From Eisenibacter elegans DSM 3317 (GTDB lineage: Bacteria; Bacteroidota; Bacteroidia; Cytophagales; Microscillaceae): DNA of 64,000 bases. This document shows positions 44,183 to 52,804 of the stretch, one piece after another. The stretch's first letter is position 1; each line of letters starts with the position of its first letter. The notes under the pieces are model-generated. The model was not told the DNA's origin and made no database searches. It was given only the letters and a program-made list of their open reading frames with translations. The stretch spans positions 1-64,000 of the forward strand of contig NZ_AUMD01000022.1 of assembly GCF_000430505.1 (NCBI RefSeq). Reading direction: 5' to 3'. The translations under genes and the position numbers were made by a program.

Positions 44183-45232
44183 CTAGGGCTTTTCTGTTGG
44201 CTGTGCGTGTGTGTTTCGGTACCAGTTGGCCAAGGTCTTGGCAAGGTTTTCTGTAGGGCTTCCTGTCTGATTGCTCAACACACATACGGCAAATCCTTCG
44301 GCCTTGGCATAATACACATAGGCACTGAATCCTGCTGTATTGCCTTGATGCCAAGCCACTTGTGTGTTTTCCTGCCAGTACCAGCCCGCTCCATAGTTGT
44401 TTTGTGGTAGATGTGTTGGTACAGTTTCGGCCAGCATTTCCTCCAACAATCTCCCCTCTTGCATCAGCCCCTGCAACCACCGACTATAGTCTAGGGCTGA
44501 GGTATACACACAACCATCTCCTTTGAGCCTACTGGAGAGGCTTTGGTCAAACACCTGAGCTCCATAGTATCCATAGACCCTTCGGCTTTGGGGCTGTGTT
44601 GTAGCGCCCACACTACTGTGCTGCATTTGCCAAGGCTCAAAAAACCGTAGTTGGAGGTATTGCTCAAACGGCATTTGCGCGATGCGCTCTACCCAAATAC
44701 TCAACAATACATAGGCGGTGTTGTTGTAACGAAACCGCCCCCTAGGATGTGCGGCTTGGAGGCTTGAAGGCTGGCTTAATGATGCCAACACTTGTGCTTC
44801 ATACAAGACCAGCCCTTGTGGGGCTATGGCTTCATAATCGGGCAAGCCGGCGGTGTGTTGAAGGAGCTCGCGCAGTGTCCGGTCTTGCCAGGCCGGTAGC
44901 AACTCTGGCAGGGCTTCGCCTATGGTTGTCTCGAGGCTGCCCTGACCTTCAGCAATAAGCGCATACACGGCAGCTGCTGTAAACTGTTTGCTTAGAGAAG
45001 CAATTCGGAAGGTGCTGCTGTCGTGGATACTTGCCCCTGTGGTATGGTGAAACAGGATTGTGTCGGTGGTAAATATCACTGCTGCCAAACCCGGAGGGTA
45101 TTTTTCTACAAATGTAGTACAATGTTGGATGGCTTTCTCGGTGGCATTAGGCTGGGCATTGCAGGCCATCAGCCAACCAAACTGACAGAGCAAGCACCAA
45201 TAACAAGGCCAGTTAGTTTTCAAACATCGCAT
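44183..45232 (-). CDS. Beta-lactamase-fold serine hydrolase, lipoprotein
   Basis: 349 aa from the ATG at 45232. N-terminal segment MRCLKTNWPCYWCLLCQFGWLMAC ends in a lipobox-like LMAC, so it is probably a lipoprotein. SxxK nucleophile motif: RIASLSKQFTAAAVYALI (Ser, Lys). The second motif is Y-N: FRYNNTAYVLL. Third box: HQGNTAGFSAY. This is the class C beta-lactamase/PBP-like fold used by many esterases, D-aminopeptidases and peptidases. The ligand is unknown. It overlaps the MFS gene by 20 bases and is probably co-transcribed with it. Confidence 0.85.
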   Translation of the reverse strand: MRCLKTNWPCYWCLLCQFGWLMACNAQPNATEKAIQHCTTFVEKYPPGLAAVIFTTDTILFHHTTGASIHDSSTFRIASLSKQFTAAAVYALIAEGQGSLETTIGEALPELLPAWQDRTLRELLQHTAGLPDYEAIAPQGLVLYEAQVLASLSQPSSLQAAHPRGRFRYNNTAYVLLSIWVERIAQMPFEQYLQLRFFEPWQMQHSSVGATTQPQSRRVYGYYGAQVFDQSLSSRLKGDGCVYTSALDYSRWLQGLMQEGRLLEEMLAETVPTHLPQNNYGAGWYWQENTQVAWHQGNTAGFSAYVYYAKAEGFAVCVLSNQTGSPTENLAKTLANWYRNTHAQPTEKP

Positions 45233-46433
45233 CGATTTCGGCCTTTTTCTGCGTATAGTCTCGATAAGCATAGCCAAAGAAGATCAGGGTTGGGATAATC
45301 ACCAACCCCCCACACACCAAATACATTGTCTGCAAAGAAGTGATAGAAACAACGTAGCTCAGCAGGATGGCTCCTAGGCCGATGCCTATATCTACTCCTG
45401 AGAAGAAAGTAGAATTGGCGGCACCTCGGCGTTGTGGTACTACAATACTGACTGTCATAGTGATCACAGTGGGCAAGATGGTCCCCATACCGGCTCCTGT
45501 AATGAAGGAAGCCACCAAGAAGGTAGTCCCGGTAGTTGTCAGAGCCAACCACCAAACGCCTATTGTCAATAGTGCAAAAGCACACCCTAAGAGGCTATGT
45601 GGCCCGTAGCGGTCGAGCCATTTGCCTGCTATAGGCCGGACAATAGTCAGGCCGCTGGCATAAGCAATAAAAAACCAATTGCCGGCTTGTTCGAGGCCGC
45701 GCTCTTGTGCAAAAAGAGAGATAAAAGTCAGGATGCCACCATAAATCATTGACGAAAACAAGCCAATAGACGCAATAGATAGGCAGCGCGGCTCTACAAT
45801 ATCGCTCCATTGAATGCCCTTGGCAGTACGCCCTACTTTCTCGATAACGGGATATTGCACCATCCAAGAGAGTAAGATGCTCAAGCTCATCACCACAATT
45901 TCGACGGCAAAGAGCGTCTGAAAGTTGGTCAGCTTAATCAGCCAAAGACCGGCAGTAGGTCCTAAGGCCATCCCTAGGGTAAAAGACATTCCGAAATAGC
46001 CAATTCCCTCTCCCCTACGAGCCGGCGGCACTATATCCGAAACAATGGTGCTACCGCCGGTCGTCAATATCCCCCATCCAAACCCGTGCAGCAGCCTGAT
46101 ACCCAGCAAAATGGTCATTGTATAGCTCAGGTAATACAGTGGCATTACAGAGAGAAACATCCAAAGACCGGCAAAATACACAATCTTCCTGCCGATAGTA
46201 TCGAGCAGAATACCCGAAACGGGGCGTACCATCAGGGCGGCCAAGGTGAAAAAGCCCATAATATAGCCCAGCTGTGATTCGGGAGCGCCTAGTTGGCCTT
46301 GGGCATACTGCGGCAGCGTAGGGATGAGCATAAAAGACCCTCCGGCCATTAGGAAATTGGTTAGCGAAAGCAGCACAAAGTCCTTGGTCCAGAGGGGCGG
46401 TTGGGGGGGGGCAGTAGTAGGGTTAGTTGTCAT
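45213..46433 (-). CDS. MFS transporter
   Basis: 406 aa, 12 membrane helices, major facilitator superfamily. The loop 2-3 motif is present as GILLDTIGRKIVYFAGLWM, and helix 5 carries GMSFTLGMALGPTAGLWL. Annotated homologues are drug or metabolite exporters; substrate cannot be assigned. It is upstream of the hydrolase gene and overlaps it. Confidence 0.88.
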   Translation of the reverse strand: MTTNPTTAPPQPPLWTKDFVLLSLTNFLMAGGSFMLIPTLPQYAQGQLGAPESQLGYIMGFFTLAALMVRPVSGILLDTIGRKIVYFAGLWMFLSVMPLYYLSYTMTILLGIRLLHGFGWGILTTGGSTIVSDIVPPARRGEGIGYFGMSFTLGMALGPTAGLWLIKLTNFQTLFAVEIVVMSLSILLSWMVQYPVIEKVGRTAKGIQWSDIVEPRCLSIASIGLFSSMIYGGILTFISLFAQERGLEQAGNWFFIAYASGLTIVRPIAGKWLDRYGPHSLLGCAFALLTIGVWWLALTTTGTTFLVASFITGAGMGTILPTVITMTVSIVVPQRRGAANSTFFSGVDIGIGLGAILLSYVVSITSLQTMYLVCGGLVIIPTLIFFGYAYRDYTQKKAEIDAMFEN

Positions 46434-46497
46434 CTATCAGGGGGTGAGAAGCAGGTATGGTACTTGTTGTATGACAACTGCCCATACCTGCTATTGG

Positions 46498-46977
46498 TCA
46501 ATTGTCGGCGGGTACGTCCTCGTTGTCCATAACGACCCATTGTTGGGCATCTTCAAGAGAGCCAAAAGTCCGTACATTGAAGTTGGTCAGTTTGCGCGCA
46601 GCGCCTACCAAATATTCGCCCCCTATGCGGGTGAATAGTGATTTGGCCAATACTACGCCTGCGCGACATTCTGGGATGCTTTTTTGTACTTTGGGCAGCC
46701 ATTTAGCTACAAGCCAAGCTCTAGCGGCCATACTTGACTTGACCATGTCGCCTTGCTGTATAACAAACCGCTTGGAACCTAGTTTGATTCCCTCTTGTAA
46801 GAAAACTTCAAAAATGTGCTTATATTCTTCTAGCTCTATTGTGCCGCTGAGCATCAAGTACATCACTTCAGCCTCTTGGTCAAATAGAATTTCTGCGTTG
46901 GGGAGGGTTTGTAACTTTTCCATAAAACAAAGGTTCATTTGAGAGTAATCATCGCTATTACTAAACGCTAATTTCAT
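46498..46977 (-). CDS. Small STAS/SpoIIAA-like protein
   Basis: 159 aa. Alternation of strands and helices (AEILFDQEAEVMYLMLSGTIELEEYKHIFEVFLQEGIK) and C-terminal GARKLTNFNVRTFGSLEDAQQWV recall STAS/SpoIIAA-fold proteins of Bacteroidota, which I know only as uncharacterised. No phospho-site can be pinned down. Start may be the methionine at codon 19 (46923). Divergent from the DUF3109 gene. Confidence 0.6.
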   Translation of the reverse strand: MKLAFSNSDDYSQMNLCFMEKLQTLPNAEILFDQEAEVMYLMLSGTIELEEYKHIFEVFLQEGIKLGSKRFVIQQGDMVKSSMAARAWLVAKWLPKVQKSIPECRAGVVLAKSLFTRIGGEYLVGAARKLTNFNVRTFGSLEDAQQWVVMDNEDVPADN

Positions 46978-47048
46978 CTAAAGATAATACAAAAAAGCCC
47001 GATGTACAATAATGCCTTGGCAAAAGCGGCCAAACCGGCTCAAAAACG

Positions 47049-47056
47049 TATCTTTG
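47049..47056 (+). promoter_or_regulatory. Candidate -7 promoter box of DUF3109 gene
   Basis: TATCTTTG matches TAnnTTTG exactly, 19 bases before the start at 47075. No TTTG lies 19-21 bases upstream. Confidence 0.45.
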
Positions 47057-47074
47057 CACCCTAAATTTAGCACT

Positions 47075-47659
47075 ATGTATATTGTAGACAAAGCCTATAT
47101 CACGGATGATATAGCCGACGAGATGTTTGTTTGTGATTTGGACAAATGCTTGGGCGCTTGTTGTGTTGAGGGGGAGCTGGGTGCTCCTTTGGAGGTTGAA
47201 GAGCTCGCCGTCATCCAACAATTGCTTGAGGATATTCGCCCCTACCTAACCCCCGAAGCCCTTGCTCAGATTGCCCGCGAAGGGTGGTATCATCAGGAGC
47301 CTAACGGCGACTATTCGACGGCCTCCTTGCCCACCGGAGCTTGTGTGTTTGCTTTTCGTGATGGGGCAGGCGTGCTCAAGTGTGGTATCGAGCAAGCCCA
47401 TCGAGAAGGGAAAATAGCCTATCCCAAGCCTATTTCTTGTCATTTGTATCCGTTGCGCATCACTCGTTATGATGAGTTTGAGGCTGTCAACTATCATCAG
47501 TGGCATATTTGCGCTGCAGCTTGTTTAAAAGGCAAGGCCGCCGGGGTACCTCTGTACCAGTTTTTGAAAACACCGCTTATTCGTAAGTATGGGGAAGAGT
47601 GGTACAACACGCTCGTCGCTCAAATCAGTGAACGGATGCCCGACCCCCAAGACCACTGA
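47075..47659 (+). CDS. DUF3109 family cysteine-rich protein
   Basis: 194 aa from the ATG at 47075, the family-like start MYIVDKAYITDDIAD. Cysteines are conserved in pattern: CDLDKCLGACC near residue 22, GAC, KCG, SCHLYP, HICAAACLKG. Such a set suggests a metal or Fe-S centre, though the role of the family (YkgJ-like relatives) is unknown. Start chosen by the family N-terminus and the -7 box 19 bases upstream. Confidence 0.85.
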   Translation: MYIVDKAYITDDIADEMFVCDLDKCLGACCVEGELGAPLEVEELAVIQQLLEDIRPYLTPEALAQIAREGWYHQEPNGDYSTASLPTGACVFAFRDGAGVLKCGIEQAHREGKIAYPKPISCHLYPLRITRYDEFEAVNYHQWHICAAACLKGKAAGVPLYQFLKTPLIRKYGEEWYNTLVAQISERMPDPQDH

Positions 47660-47681
47660 GTCGGACGTGTTTTGTTTCACA

Positions 47682-48551
47682 CTAAAGTACGACTTTGCAG
47701 GCAGGGCGATGCGATTGAAAATGCTTTACTTCCTGAGCCGAAAGATGTTTTTGTAGTGCTATATGCAAGAGCTTTAATTGGGGCAACTCATAGAGCGGCT
47801 CTAACGAACGCACCTGTGTACCCCAAAGGTGTAGCTCCTCTAGGTTTGTCCAAGAGGTTGCGGGAGTGAGGTCTGCTATACCTGTCATGCCTATTTTCAA
47901 GACCTTCAGCCGCTGTAGCCCCTCTAGGGCATAGAGGTGTTTCACCGAAGTAAAGGCACAGCTTAGGGTACGTAGCTGGCTTAATTCTGCCAAAGGGCTC
48001 AGGTCGGCTACGGGAGTATGGTCAAGTATGAGGGTGCGTAAATCTGTCAGCTCGGCTAGCTCTTCTATACCACTGATACGGGTATTACCGATATTGAGCC
48101 ATTGCAATTGTTTGAGCACAGCGATAGGTGCTAACGACTCAAGGGCTGTGCGCGACACATCCAAGCTGCGTAGTGCTGTATTGGCGGCTAGCGGTCTGAG
48201 GCTTTGGAGTGGGTTAGAGTGTGCCAATAAGACCTCTAAGCTAGGCAAATCAGCTATTGGGTCGAGATGTGTGAGGTGTGAAGATTGAACAAAGCACTCC
48301 TTCAGGGCTAAAATCTCGGCCAACAGTGCTTCTGTAACCATACGCCTGTTGGGGTAAAAAGTCTGCTGATACAATGTTTGATAAAGCAACATAGGCGGAG
48401 CATAATAATTTTGTTTGCTCTGTAATACGGCTGTCAGCTGTTGTGAAGTAATGTTGCGGTTGATTTCACGATTGAGCAAAAGCAATTGTTGCCAATGAGC
48501 ATCCAAGCTTTGCCACCAGTATAAGTGTGTGGAAGCGTCCGAAATATCCAT
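47682..48551 (-). CDS. Leucine-rich repeat protein (internalin/SDS22-like)
   Basis: 289 aa from the ATG at 48551 (MDISDASTHLYWW); a longer start is at 48587. From about residue 95 there are about seven 22-residue LRR units: LEVLLAHSNPLQSLRPLAAN, LRSLDVSRTALESLAPIAVL, LQWLNIGNTRISGIEELAEL, LRTLILDHTPVADLSPLAEL and further. The N-terminal 90 residues are an uncharacterised helical part with SFAxx-like heptads. No signal peptide, so it is likely cytoplasmic and protein-binding. Role unknown. Confidence 0.7.
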   Translation of the reverse strand: MDISDASTHLYWWQSLDAHWQQLLLLNREINRNITSQQLTAVLQSKQNYYAPPMLLYQTLYQQTFYPNRRMVTEALLAEILALKECFVQSSHLTHLDPIADLPSLEVLLAHSNPLQSLRPLAANTALRSLDVSRTALESLAPIAVLKQLQWLNIGNTRISGIEELAELTDLRTLILDHTPVADLSPLAELSQLRTLSCAFTSVKHLYALEGLQRLKVLKIGMTGIADLTPATSWTNLEELHLWGTQVRSLEPLYELPQLKLLHIALQKHLSAQEVKHFQSHRPACKVVL

Positions 48552-48644
48552 CAATGTGATTGGGTATGTTTTTTGAAGCGGTAGCAATCGTTTATTTACT
48601 TGTTATTGAACGTCAAAACTCTGTAGGGGTTACCCTTATCATAT

Positions 48645-49256
48645 ATGATGCCTATTTCTGCTTGTAAATTGTCGGCACAAAGCTCAGGTTGGTTGGTGGG
48701 CGGCGGCTCCCCCATTGTTGCGGCTTGGGAGGCGCTTTTTGCCGATAGCCAATTGCCTTGGCAATGCATACAACTCCCCCACTATCAAGGCGCAACCTCC
48801 TTACCTACTGTCCATCAATTGCCTAACCTTGACGACACTACGTTGAGGGGCTTTTGCCAAGGCCAAGAGGCAGGCAGCCTTACCTTGATAGATTTGCCCT
48901 TGTTGGCTTTTAGCCCTGCTCCAGCCGAAAAACAAGCCCTTGCCCCAGAAGTGCAGGTGCTCTGGGCGCTACTCAAACACTTTGTGCCTTGGGTTGCCGC
49001 CAAAAACGGGCAGATTTGGCTCACCACACACACGCCTTCGCCCTTAGAAGAAGACGTGCGGCGCTTACGTCAACAGGCGCTCGTAGGCCTTATGCGCAAT
49101 ATCGCACCAGAGGCGGCTAAGCTGGGGGTACGCCTCAACTGGCTCTGCCCACCCTCCTCACAAGCCCTCGACGAAGCACAAATTGCTGCTTGGCAGGAAC
49201 TGCTATGCACACTCGCTAACGATGCCAATATCAGCGGCGGAGAACATAGTCTTTAG
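48645..49256 (+). CDS. SDR-like protein with degenerate motifs
   Basis: 203 aa. The overall order resembles a short-chain dehydrogenase: WLVGGGSPIVAAWEALFADS (in place of TGxxxGIG), QQALVGLMRNIAPEAAKLGVRLNWLCPP (the Rossmann-fold segment usually reading ALxGLxRxLAxELAPxGIRVNxVxPG). The YxxxK catalytic pair is not visible, since RRLRQQALVG stands there. So it is probably a non-catalytic SDR relative or a diverged remnant that is still open. Neighbours are unrelated. Confidence 0.5.
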   Translation: MMPISACKLSAQSSGWLVGGGSPIVAAWEALFADSQLPWQCIQLPHYQGATSLPTVHQLPNLDDTTLRGFCQGQEAGSLTLIDLPLLAFSPAPAEKQALAPEVQVLWALLKHFVPWVAAKNGQIWLTTHTPSPLEEDVRRLRQQALVGLMRNIAPEAAKLGVRLNWLCPPSSQALDEAQIAAWQELLCTLANDANISGGEHSL

Positions 49257-49434
49257 TACTTGTCGAAAAATGTGATTATTGCTTTATATATTATCATAAT
49301 TTATTTTACAAAAATAGTCCCTCCCTTGCCTGACAGTATCTACTTAGGTCAGATTAGGAAATCACCCCGCTGGATATTTTGGGTTTTTGTCTTGGTTGTG
49401 CTCATTTTGCCCCGAGTTTTTGACGTACATTTAA

Positions 49435-49535
49435 CCTGGAACTCCGGCTCCGAGAGAAGCTGAGACCTCGTTCTGGAGGTAAAATGAGATTTAGCCTACA
49501 GTTTTAACTGTGGGATTTGAAAAATATCCAGTGGC
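49435..49535. repeat. Dispersed repeat, copy D
   Basis: The element holds CCTACAGTTTTAACTGTGGG (49495-49514, a near-perfect dyad) followed by ATTTGAAAAATATCCAGTGG. The first half matches the reverse complement of 27723-27822, and the second half the reverse complement of 38393-38440. It lies in the 400-base gap before the M61 peptidase gene. Confidence 0.6.
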
Positions 49536-49662
49536 GTGGAAATCTCTTGAGCCAATTGGCAGGTCGAACATCTAGCCAAAACAAAAAAGCTAGGTCGTTT
49601 GTGATGTTCGGCAAAATGTGTAGACTTGTAATTGTCTTCTCTCATCGAATATTTCCCTGCCT

Positions 49663-51456
49663 ATGCTGTCATATCAAATACAAATTCCCCAACCCGCCAC
49701 ACACGAGATTGTCGTTACGCTACGCCTGAAGCATCCGGCTACTACCCAAGGCACTCTCTTGGCAATGGCCACTTGGACACCGGGTTCGTATCTCCAACGC
49801 GAGTACGCGCAGTTTGTAAGTCAGGTAAGGGCAGTTGATGCCCACGGAAAGGCATTGAAGATACAGAAAACAGCCAAAAACCGATGGTATTTGGCACACA
49901 GCGCCGAGGATGGCATCGTATCGGTCAGCTATAAGGTCTATGCGTACCGTTGGACAGTTCGGAATGCCTATTTGGATGAGCAACAGTTATTTTTTGTACC
50001 CGGTGCAGTGCTGATGTTCTGCCCCGATCAGCTAGCTTGGCCTATCCATTTAGAGCTTCATCTACCCAGCGGCTGGGCTGCCCATGTGCCCCTGCCAAGC
50101 CTACCGACCGCATCTCAGGAGGGCGAAGAACGGGGAACTGCTGCCAACTGGACTGACAACACACAGCCCTGTGTCTATCAAGCCCCTGATTGGGATACGA
50201 TGGCCGATAGTCCCATCTGGGCGACAAAAGGGCTGAAGAACTTTGATTTTGAAGCTTCCGGATTGATACACCGCGTGGCATATTGGGGCAAAAAACAATT
50301 GGATGAGCAACGGCTCAGTCAAGATTTGCAAGCCATTGTAGAGGCCTGTATGGCTATTTTTGAAGAACATACCCACCCTTGCCAAGGTTATCTAGACAAT
50401 ACCTACTACTTTCAGGTATACTTTTCGGCCAAGGGATTTGGCGGCTTAGAGCACCTCAACTCGACCACCTTGCAGTTCCCCAAGGCACTCTATGCTACGC
50501 CCCAAGGATATATCGAGTTTTTAGAGTTGGCCGCTCACGAGTATTTCCATCTTTGGAATGTCAAGCGCTTACGCCCTTTGCAAAGCTTTGATTATGAGCG
50601 CGAAAACTACACCTCTCTGCTGTGGGTGGCCGAGGGGTTTACGGTTTATTACGAAGCCCTTATCTTGCACCGTGCCGGGCTGATTGATGCCCAAAAGTGC
50701 TTCCGTGTAATGGCTGCCCTGCTCGAAAAAGTCGAAAATCTGCCTGGTAACCAAGTGCAGCCAGTGGCCGAGGCCAGCTGGGATACTTGGATCAAGTTTT
50801 ATCGCCCACACGAACACAGCGATAGCCTGACCATCTCTTATTACCACAAAGGCGCGCTGGTCGCCTGGGCCTTAGATGCCGAAATCATACACCTCTCCCA
50901 AGGGCGCTATACCACTGACGACCTGCTGCGGCAGCTCTACCGGCGTTGTTATCAACAAGCCGACCGAGCCTATACCGATGCAGATATCTGCGCCGTATTG
51001 GCGAATTTGACCGGCCAGCCCGCTGCTTACTTCGAAGAGTGGTTGGCACGTTATGTGTATGATACCACCACAATACCCTATACGGCAATGGCCGAAAAGC
51101 TAGGCCTACAATTGCTCGAAAAAGCCAAAAACCCTGATAAGACCTACGCCGGATGGCAGGTCAATGGCCAAGGAGTCATTACCCAAGTACGGCAAGGCAG
51201 CCCCGCACAGCGCGCCGGACTACAGGTAGACGATGTGTTGTTGAGCTTGAACGAGCAGCCCGTCAAACAATGGGACAAGGCACTGGAAAATTACCCTGTC
51301 GAAGTACCAATAAGTGTGCAATTCCGGCGTGATGGCTACCTCCAAACCCGTAACCTAACCCCAAAAGCAGACCCCACACGTGCTTGGGAAATAGCCCCCT
51401 TACAAGCTCCCAACCCCCAACAAAGCCTTGCGCTGAAGGCTTGGCTACGCCAATAA
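49663..51456 (+). CDS. M61 family metallopeptidase with PDZ domain
   Basis: 597 aa. Zinc-binding HEYFHLWNVKRLRP (HExxH) at about residue 288 and the glutamate in LLWVAEGFTVYYEALIL; N-terminal beta domain of the M61 type (residues about 1-170). C-terminal PDZ domain (GVITQVRQGSPAQRAGLQVDDVLLSLN, about 510-560). M61 enzymes are glycyl or alanyl aminopeptidases, in the cytoplasm or periplasm; I see no signal peptide at the N-terminus. Start: ATG at 49663 (MLSYQIQIPQP). It stands alone. Confidence 0.9.
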   Translation: MLSYQIQIPQPATHEIVVTLRLKHPATTQGTLLAMATWTPGSYLQREYAQFVSQVRAVDAHGKALKIQKTAKNRWYLAHSAEDGIVSVSYKVYAYRWTVRNAYLDEQQLFFVPGAVLMFCPDQLAWPIHLELHLPSGWAAHVPLPSLPTASQEGEERGTAANWTDNTQPCVYQAPDWDTMADSPIWATKGLKNFDFEASGLIHRVAYWGKKQLDEQRLSQDLQAIVEACMAIFEEHTHPCQGYLDNTYYFQVYFSAKGFGGLEHLNSTTLQFPKALYATPQGYIEFLELAAHEYFHLWNVKRLRPLQSFDYERENYTSLLWVAEGFTVYYEALILHRAGLIDAQKCFRVMAALLEKVENLPGNQVQPVAEASWDTWIKFYRPHEHSDSLTISYYHKGALVAWALDAEIIHLSQGRYTTDDLLRQLYRRCYQQADRAYTDADICAVLANLTGQPAAYFEEWLARYVYDTTTIPYTAMAEKLGLQLLEKAKNPDKTYAGWQVNGQGVITQVRQGSPAQRAGLQVDDVLLSLNEQPVKQWDKALENYPVEVPISVQFRRDGYLQTRNLTPKADPTRAWEIAPLQAPNPQQSLALKAWLRQ

Positions 51457-51564
51457 ATCGTAAAAATGTACGTCCCAAAATGGGGCCTTACTCATTAGGA
51501 TTTGTAGAGATTATGCGCTACCTTCGTTCCCCTTTCTGTAAACCGTCCTCATAAAATAAAAGCA

Positions 51565-51894
51565 ATGTATCAAGACAAGAAAAAATACGGACGTGGACGC
51601 GAGTCGCATAGAGCAGGCACTACCGACATCAACGCCGCTATTGCCGAGCTATTGGATGTCTACAAACTAAAGGGGAAGTTTCTCGAAACACAGGTGCTCA
51701 ATGCCTGGGATGAGGTGCTGGGGCAAACTGTCGCCAAACAAACCAAGCGCCTCTACATCCGAGACCAAGTGTTGTATGCCGAAATCATTTCGCCTTCGCT
51801 CAGACAAGAGCTTTTTTTGCATAAATCTCAAATTATCAGCCGCCTCAACACCCACGCCGGAGCAGAGGTTGTCCAGCAATTGGTATTGAGCTAG
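51565..51894 (+). CDS. DUF721/DciA-like protein
   Basis: 109 aa. AIAELLDVYKLKGKFLETQVLNAWDEVLGQTVAKQTKRLYIRD and VLYAEIISPSLRQELFLHKSQIISRLN match the small DUF721 family, the DciA relatives that load the replicative helicase in bacteria lacking DnaC. Role in this organism, which has DnaB in the same window, would be helicase loading, by inference. N-terminal Lys/Arg-rich tail. Confidence 0.85.
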   Translation: MYQDKKKYGRGRESHRAGTTDINAAIAELLDVYKLKGKFLETQVLNAWDEVLGQTVAKQTKRLYIRDQVLYAEIISPSLRQELFLHKSQIISRLNTHAGAEVVQQLVLS

Positions 51895-51996
51895 AGAGCC
51901 AACAAAGGCCATCACTTCTGGTGTCGCGCTATAACTTTTATAGGTTTGATCTTGTTGTATGTGAGTACTATTTTCAAACCTATTCCCCTAACATTT

Positions 51997-52440
51997 ATGG
52001 CAATTGTACGCAAAGCCACTGCCGTATGGCAAGGCACAGGCCTCGAAGGCAAGGGCACACTCAGCGCCCCAAGCAAATTTTTTGACAATACGCCTTATGG
52101 CTACAAGCCCCGCTTTCAGAACGAAGACGGAACCCTAGGCTCTAACCCCGAAGAACTCATTGCGGCCTCACACGCAGGCTGTTTTGCGATGGCGCTTAGC
52201 TTCGCCATTGTAGGCGCAGGCTTTACTGCTGACGAGCTAAAGGTAGATGCCAAGGTCGTTTTGGAACCTACTGACGACGGTTTCGGCATTACCGGTATCA
52301 CGCTTACGCTACAAGGAAAAGTCAGCGGTATGGGCGAAGCGCAGTTTATGGAGTTGGCCGAAAAAGCCAAACAAACCTGCCCTATTTCCAAAGCACTTAG
52401 CAGTGTACCCATTCATCTAGAGGCAAGCTTTGTGAGCTAA
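51997..52440 (+). CDS. osmC: OsmC-family peroxiredoxin
   Basis: 147 aa from the ATG at 51997. The two redox cysteines are in HAGCFAMAL and QTCPISKAL; the substrate-binding NPEELIAASHAGCF is conserved. It reduces organic peroxides. Start chosen because MAIVRKATAVWQG is the usual N-terminus; an in-frame GTG/ATG further upstream is less likely. A perfect inverted repeat follows the stop. Confidence 0.93.
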   Translation: MAIVRKATAVWQGTGLEGKGTLSAPSKFFDNTPYGYKPRFQNEDGTLGSNPEELIAASHAGCFAMALSFAIVGAGFTADELKVDAKVVLEPTDDGFGITGITLTLQGKVSGMGEAQFMELAEKAKQTCPISKALSSVPIHLEASFVS

Positions 52441-52476
52441 ATTATTTTGCCCCTGTAGTTTTGTATTGCTTCTGAT

Positions 52477-52513
52477 ATAGGCTCTCCAAGTTATGAAAAC
52501 TTGGAGAGCCTAT
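52477..52513 (+). terminator. Terminator-like hairpin after osmC
   Basis: ATAGGCTCTCCAAG (52477-52490), loop TTATGAAAA and CTTGGAGAGCCTAT (52500-52513) form a perfect 14-bp stem. No T-run follows at once; ATTTTTG is 6 bases on. Confidence 0.7.
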
Positions 52514-52706
52514 GCTATAAATTTTTGTTGCAAAATGGGTTTTGGTGATTTTGGCGCTGAAGCCATTAAGGAGGCATTCAAAAAAGCAGCTTCATTAATC
52601 GACCCTGTAGGGGGTGTGTGCTCAACGCCCTAAGGTGTTATAAACATTTCATCCCAATACATACACCTCCATTTTACCCTCTTTGGAAATGGGCAGGTTA
52701 TTTATT

Positions 52707-52793
52707 GGATAATCCCTAACGGTATCGCCCCTACGGGGCTTTTTTAGCAACGTAGGGGCGGTAACATCGGTAGAGGGAAATTTTCCAATACCC
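52707..52793. repeat. Imperfect inverted-repeat element (MITE-like)
   Basis: TATTGGATAATCCCT at the left is complementary to AGGGAAATTTTCCAATA at the right, and inside lie CGCCCCTACG (52726-52735) and CGTAGGGGCG (52751-52760), a perfect 10-bp pair. A single copy in this window; it may be a mobile miniature element, or the bidirectional terminator between convergent genes osmC and the phosphatase. Confidence 0.5.
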
Positions 52794-52804
52794 TGATAGT
52801 CAGC

